Below the pieces are notes generated by a model, which saw nothing but the letters and a program-made list of their open reading frames with translations, did no database searches and was not told the DNA's origin. A stretch of 7,507 nucleotides of DNA from Syntrophobacter sp. DG_60 (lineage in GTDB: Bacteria; Desulfobacterota; Desulfofervidia; Desulfofervidales; DG-60), in the NCBI GenBank assembly GCA_001304365.1, contig LJNA01000073.1, forward strand, positions 1 to 7,507. The letters are read 5' to 3'. Shown piece after piece: positions 5,416 through 7,507 of this stretch; position 1 is the stretch's first letter; every line of letters starts with the position of its first letter. Both the position numbers and the translations under genes were made by a program.

Positions 5416-5662
5416 AAAGTACTTTGATAAAAATGCTGGGTGGACTGAGGAAAACTTAAGGGCAGTATGCAATGAGATAATTTCTAGAAAGATAAAAGAA
5501 CTGCCCAACGAGGGTACATTTCGTAAGTGCAGATTCTGTGGAAGGATGACAGACATGCTGCATGGAATAATGATCTCCACCCCTGACTTCTGTCCAAATT
5601 GTTGGCAGAGTCTAGGGAGCAATTCGAGTGCAGAGGGCTATCTCTCCCTTATCTCAAAGTGA
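5387..5662 (+). pseudogene. Zinc-ribbon-like reading frame without its own start, +1 to the HTH ORF
   Basis: The frame is open for about 91 codons from 5387 to TGA 5660, long for this base composition, but has no ATG, GTG or TTG before ATG 5546. It encodes a hydrophilic helical stretch (WTEENLRAVCNEIISRKIKE), then CRFCGRMTDML with a first CxxC, and DFCPNCWQSLG with a second CxxC about 20 residues later. This is a probable zinc ribbon. Removing one A from the A6 run at 5395-5400, or +1 slippage there, joins it to the HTH ORF as a 140-residue protein. I do not recognise the family. It could be the disrupted 3' part of an unrelated gene abutting the IS fragment. It ends 9 bases before the convergent hypothetical gene. 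Confidence 0.45.
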
Positions 5663-5671
5663 ATCAAGAGG

Positions 5672-6061
5672 TCAGGGATCTAATATTTCCATTTCCTCAT
5701 CCCAAAATTTTTTGTCTTCTTCATAAAACATTTCTTTGGCCCTATTGTAATCAATTTCTATGGATTTGCACCTAATCCTCTTTTGACAAAAATCAAAAAC
5801 AGGCATGTGCACAAAACAGTGAAAAACCTGTTTTAGATCACCATACCAATCCCTTAATGTTGTCCACTCACTTCCCCCATTAAATTCGATATCCTCCTTA
5901 TCCTTAAGTCTCATTTTAATCTTGGGTAGGGAAATAGGAGGCATAAGGTCACAAAAAAACTCAACAATTCTATTTACTAAAAATACCCACCAGGGGGCCT
6001 CTTCAAGATAAATGCTTGCTTTCTTATAAATTGAATTTATGCCATAACTCCAGCTTTTCAT
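5672..6061 (-). CDS. Hypothetical protein, 129 residues
   Basis: Starts at ATG 6061 with a good SD (AAGGGG about 8 bases upstream) and ends at 5672. The product is acidic at its C-terminus (NRAKEMFYEEDKKFWDEEME) and rich in aromatic residues (PWWVFLVNRIVEFFCDLMPP; EWTTLRDWYGDLKQVFHC). It has no signal peptide, clear transmembrane helix or recognised motif. The stretch WWVFLVNRIVEFFCDL could be an amphipathic helix. The charge profile and the single-gene setting between two accessory modules resemble small phage or defence-island proteins, but that is only context. I do not recognise the family. A real gene is likely because of the SD, the length and the absence of a competing frame. Confidence 0.6.
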   Translation of the reverse strand: MKSWSYGINSIYKKASIYLEEAPWWVFLVNRIVEFFCDLMPPISLPKIKMRLKDKEDIEFNGGSEWTTLRDWYGDLKQVFHCFVHMPVFDFCQKRIRCKSIEIDYNRAKEMFYEEDKKFWDEEMEILDP

Positions 6062-6104
6062 TTATAAATCCCCTTTTTTCATAAACAGGCTCAATTCATC
6101 CTGA

Positions 6105-6130
6105 CCTGTCTGCCAACGGGCAGGTACCTG
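6105..6130. repeat. Small GC-rich palindromic patch
   Basis: CTGCC (6110-6114) pairs with GGCAG (6119-6123) around AACG, and directly abuts the perfect 10-base palindrome CAGGTACCTG (6121-6130). Placed 3' of the toxin gene 6583-6164 and 5' of the hypothetical gene, it looks like a short REP-like patch. No T-run follows on the minus strand. Confidence 0.3.
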
Positions 6131-6163
6131 AGGACACGGGTTTTCTTGAGCAAAAACTGTAAA

Positions 6164-6583
6164 CTAAATAGATAACCCCTCTGCTCCGGCTGCCTCTTTA
6201 AGCGTTTTGTCAAAACAAGAGAACGAGACGTTCAGTTTTGTTCTCCTTTTCAAAAGGAGCCCTGAAGCTAGATGTATGGCGTCGAATCCTCTTAGAGGGT
6301 GTCTATTTATCAAATCCACAGCAAGCTTAGTTACGGCCTCTGAGACCTCAATGATAAAATAGCTCTCCCAGTCTCTCTCTAAATCCTTAACGATTTGACC
6401 ACATTCTTCCTTGTTTAACTCTCCCTCTCGTAACTTCCTGGCAACCCCAGCTATTGCTTCCACATAAGCGATACGAGAAGTGGAGACGATTTGAGCAGCT
6501 TCCACCAATTTCTTAACCTCCTTTGAACCTGTCTCCTCAACATAGAGTTTTACCAAGGAACTAGTATCAAGATAGAGGATCAT
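6164..6583 (-). CDS. VapC-like PIN-domain toxin, second locus
   Basis: A 139-residue PIN-domain protein with all expected acidic positions: Asp6 in MILYLDTSSLVKLY, Glu42 in RIAYVEAIAGVARK, Asp101 in LRGFDAIHLASGL, and Asp125 in FSCFDKTLKEAA. The sequence YLDTSSLVKLYVEE plus the GFDAIHLAS motif is typical of VapC partnered with Phd-type antitoxins. It is expected to be a Mg-dependent RNase that blocks growth when free. Its start overlaps the antitoxin stop by four bases (ATGA), so it is translated with it. The length is complete and no disabling change is seen. Confidence 0.92.
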   Translation of the reverse strand: MILYLDTSSLVKLYVEETGSKEVKKLVEAAQIVSTSRIAYVEAIAGVARKLREGELNKEECGQIVKDLERDWESYFIIEVSEAVTKLAVDLINRHPLRGFDAIHLASGLLLKRRTKLNVSFSCFDKTLKEAAGAEGLSI

Positions 6584-6849
6584 CTTCGGTCCTCGATGAT
6601 CCTCTCAGCAAGTGGACGACCGCGGCCCTTCACTGGATGAACAGAGCCCTTGGGTTTTCCCCCTTTCCAAGAAGCAGTTCCTTCCTCCAGGAGTACTTTT
6701 AGCTCCTTATTTAGTCTGCCCTCCTCTGCAGGAACCAAAAGGGCAATCACCTCCCCCCTATTTGTCACGCTGATTCGCCTGCCCTCTTTAACCTGCTGGA
6801 GATAGAAACTCAACTTATTTTTCAATTCCCTTATGCCAACAATTGCCAT
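6580..6849 (-). CDS. Phd/YefM-type antitoxin, second locus
   Basis: 89 residues. MAIVGIRELKNKLSFYLQQV with EGRRISVTNRGEVIALLVP (about 22-40) is the Phd/YefM N-terminal DNA-binding and dimerisation fold. The C-terminal half, with KGRGRPLAERIIEDRR, is the usual disordered toxin-binding tail. The start is supported by a strong purine-rich SD (AAGGAAGG at 6863-6856, followed by GAGG). It is encoded upstream of the PIN toxin with a four-base overlap, under a perfect consensus promoter. It would bind the promoter with the toxin as co-repressor; no clear operator palindrome stands out around the -10, so the site cannot be assigned by eye. Confidence 0.92.
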   Translation of the reverse strand: MAIVGIRELKNKLSFYLQQVKEGRRISVTNRGEVIALLVPAEEGRLNKELKVLLEEGTASWKGGKPKGSVHPVKGRGRPLAERIIEDRR

Positions 6850-6881
6850 ACCTCACCTTCCTTAAATGCTTTTGTAGGAAC

Positions 6882-6910
6882 ATTATAAGAGAATGTAGCC
6901 ACTTTGTCAA
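6882..6910 (-). promoter_or_regulatory. Perfect sigma70 consensus promoter of the second vapBC
   Basis: Minus strand TTGACA (6910-6905), a 17-base spacer and TATAAT (6887-6882): 12 of 12 consensus bases at optimal spacing. Transcription would start near 6875, about 25 bases before the antitoxin ATG. Such a strong promoter suggests tight repression by the antitoxin complex. Confidence 0.85.
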
Positions 6911-7154
6911 GGATGCAAGAAAAAAAGGCATTATGGGCCTAATAGCCGATTCTACGGAAAATCATAATATTTCCGATAAATTGGAAAGTAAAGTGATAAT
7001 TTGCTGTAACTGACCCTTCCCACTTGTCCTTAGTTCCCTGAATTCGCTTCACCCTAAGCGAGGGATGATAGAAAGCTCTAGCAATCGATCTTTTAGCCCT
7101 TTAAAAAAAATGATTGGTAAGCTTGATCAAATAGCCTCAATAATCTGGAAAACA
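6911..7154. other. Intergenic stretch with no supported gene
   Basis: Between the second vapBC promoter and the decayed third TA locus I see only weak features. These are a 6-bp repeat CGGAAA...TTTCCG, a TCGCTT...AAGCGA stem, and a 32-codon ATG frame ending TTGACATAA without a convincing SD. None reaches the level of a gene. The DNA may be decayed. Confidence 0.4.
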
Positions 7155-7193
7155 TTGACATAATGCTATTTAGCTGCTAACATTCAATATAAT
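7155..7193 (+). promoter_or_regulatory. Possible promoter of the decayed third TA locus
   Basis: TTGACA (7155-7160) with TAACAT (7178-7183) at a 17-base spacing. A better TATAAT (7188-7193) lies 27 bases from the -35 and would need a weaker one. Either would serve the ORF starting at 7212. Confidence 0.4.
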
Positions 7194-7211
7194 TAGAAAT
7201 ATTACAAAAAG

Positions 7212-7418
7212 ATGAAAGTTATAGAAGTGCATAGAGATATCAGGCCTGAGAAGGTAAAGAAGCCAGCTGAGCAAATTGCATCCATCCAGGGATGCTCAAC
7301 CCAGGCAGCTCAGAAGATTCTGGATTTACAGGGGGAATAGAGGGGTAATCAGAAAGTGATCAGTAGGATTACAGACGTCTGGAAGGAGTTAAATAAGTGG
7401 AAGCCCCAGCCGTGGTGA
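7212..7418 (+). pseudogene. Antitoxin-like gene interrupted by an in-frame amber codon
   Basis: ATG 7212 opens a 42-residue frame (MKVIEVHRDIRPEKVKKPAE to KILDLQGE) ending TAG 7338-7340. The same frame continues without a break for 25 more codons (RGNQKVISRITDVWKELNKW to KPQPW) to TGA 7416-7418. The joined product of about 68 residues has the size and two-part layout of a small type II antitoxin. Its stop overlaps a GTG-started PIN toxin start, as in a TA operon. No strong SD precedes the ATG. The amber codon differs from CAG (Gln) by one base, consistent with a nonsense mutation. The family assignment rests mainly on the neighbour. Confidence 0.55.
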
Positions 7419-7492
7419 TAGATACAGACGTAATTATCAGGCATTTAAGAGCAAGAGATAAAATACAGACACCTTATACAAAATCCCTGTAA
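7412..7492 (+). pseudogene. Truncated PIN toxin (VapC-like) N-terminus
   Basis: GTG 7412 (or 7415) starts VVIDTDVIIRHLRARDK, the first strand of a PIN domain with its catalytic Asp (I-D-T-D-V). The frame then loses similarity and stops at TAA 7490-7492 after 26 codons, against about 130 for a full toxin. The start overlaps the stop of the interrupted antitoxin frame (GTGGTGA). This looks like the left stump of a deleted toxin gene; the remainder is not seen before the window ends at 7507. Confidence 0.6.
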
Positions 7493-7507
7493 ACATTGAA
7501 AATCCTT

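Noticed and set aside
5101..5622. A 173-codon open frame on the minus strand
   Set aside because: It runs antisense through the IS repeats, the HTH ORF and the zinc-ribbon frame. Its composition (Ser/Leu/His/Phe-rich, with GEFYW repeated because of the DNA repeats) has no recognisable domain. The sense strand has better coding signals and SDs.
7059..7163. 32-codon ATG frame upstream of the third TA locus
   Set aside because: Starts around 7066, no convincing SD, Ser/Lys-rich composition without motif, and its stop overlaps the candidate -35 box. Not supportable as a gene.

Overview
The window looks like about 7.5 kb of an AT-rich bacterial chromosome. It has consensus sigma70-type promoters, Shine-Dalgarno sites, a two-component sensor kinase and bacterial-type short glucose-6-phosphate isomerase. 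The endonuclease III-like protein of the COG2231 type, the stand-alone pyruvate-kinase C-terminal-like protein of the COG1751 type and several VapBC loci are a mix common in anaerobic, often thermophilic bacteria such as Desulfobacterota or Thermodesulfobacteria-like lineages. That placement is an inference from gene content, not from any marker gene.

Left half (1-4155), housekeeping. On the minus strand, read right to left, are a pyruvate-kinase C-domain-like protein (3419-2850), glucose-6-phosphate isomerase (2706-1342) and a membrane sensor histidine kinase (1342 to beyond position 1). The isomerase stop and the kinase start share one base (TGATG), so the two are probably translationally coupled. 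A divergent endonuclease III/MagIII-like DNA glycosylase starts at 3487. The short divergent intergenic region holds two back-to-back promoters, and both predicted transcripts begin at or within a few bases of the start codon (leaderless-like).

Right half (4156-7507), accessory DNA. It contains a RHH-type VapB plus PIN VapC pair (4365-5026, plus strand) behind a leader with three strong inverted repeats. Next is an IS21-like left end with two direct repeats, a promoter, a 15-codon leader ORF and a truncated IstA-like helix-turn-helix ORF (5110-5415). A zinc-ribbon reading frame (to 5662) has no start codon of its own and is reachable from the helix-turn-helix ORF by a +1 shift at an A6 run. 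Then come an orphan hypothetical gene (6061-5672), a second TA pair with a Phd/YefM-type antitoxin and PIN toxin (6849-6164, minus strand) under a perfect consensus promoter, and a decayed third TA locus (7212-7492) with an in-frame amber codon and only the first residues of a PIN toxin.

How the genes fit together: the left half is core carbon metabolism, signalling and DNA repair. The right half is a toxin-antitoxin and IS-remnant cluster with the usual signs of gene turnover. The points most worth a second look are the leader ORF and SD-masking hairpin of the IS remnant, the frameshift-linked HTH/zinc-ribbon frames, the three-hairpin leader of the first vapBC, and the apparently leaderless divergent pair.
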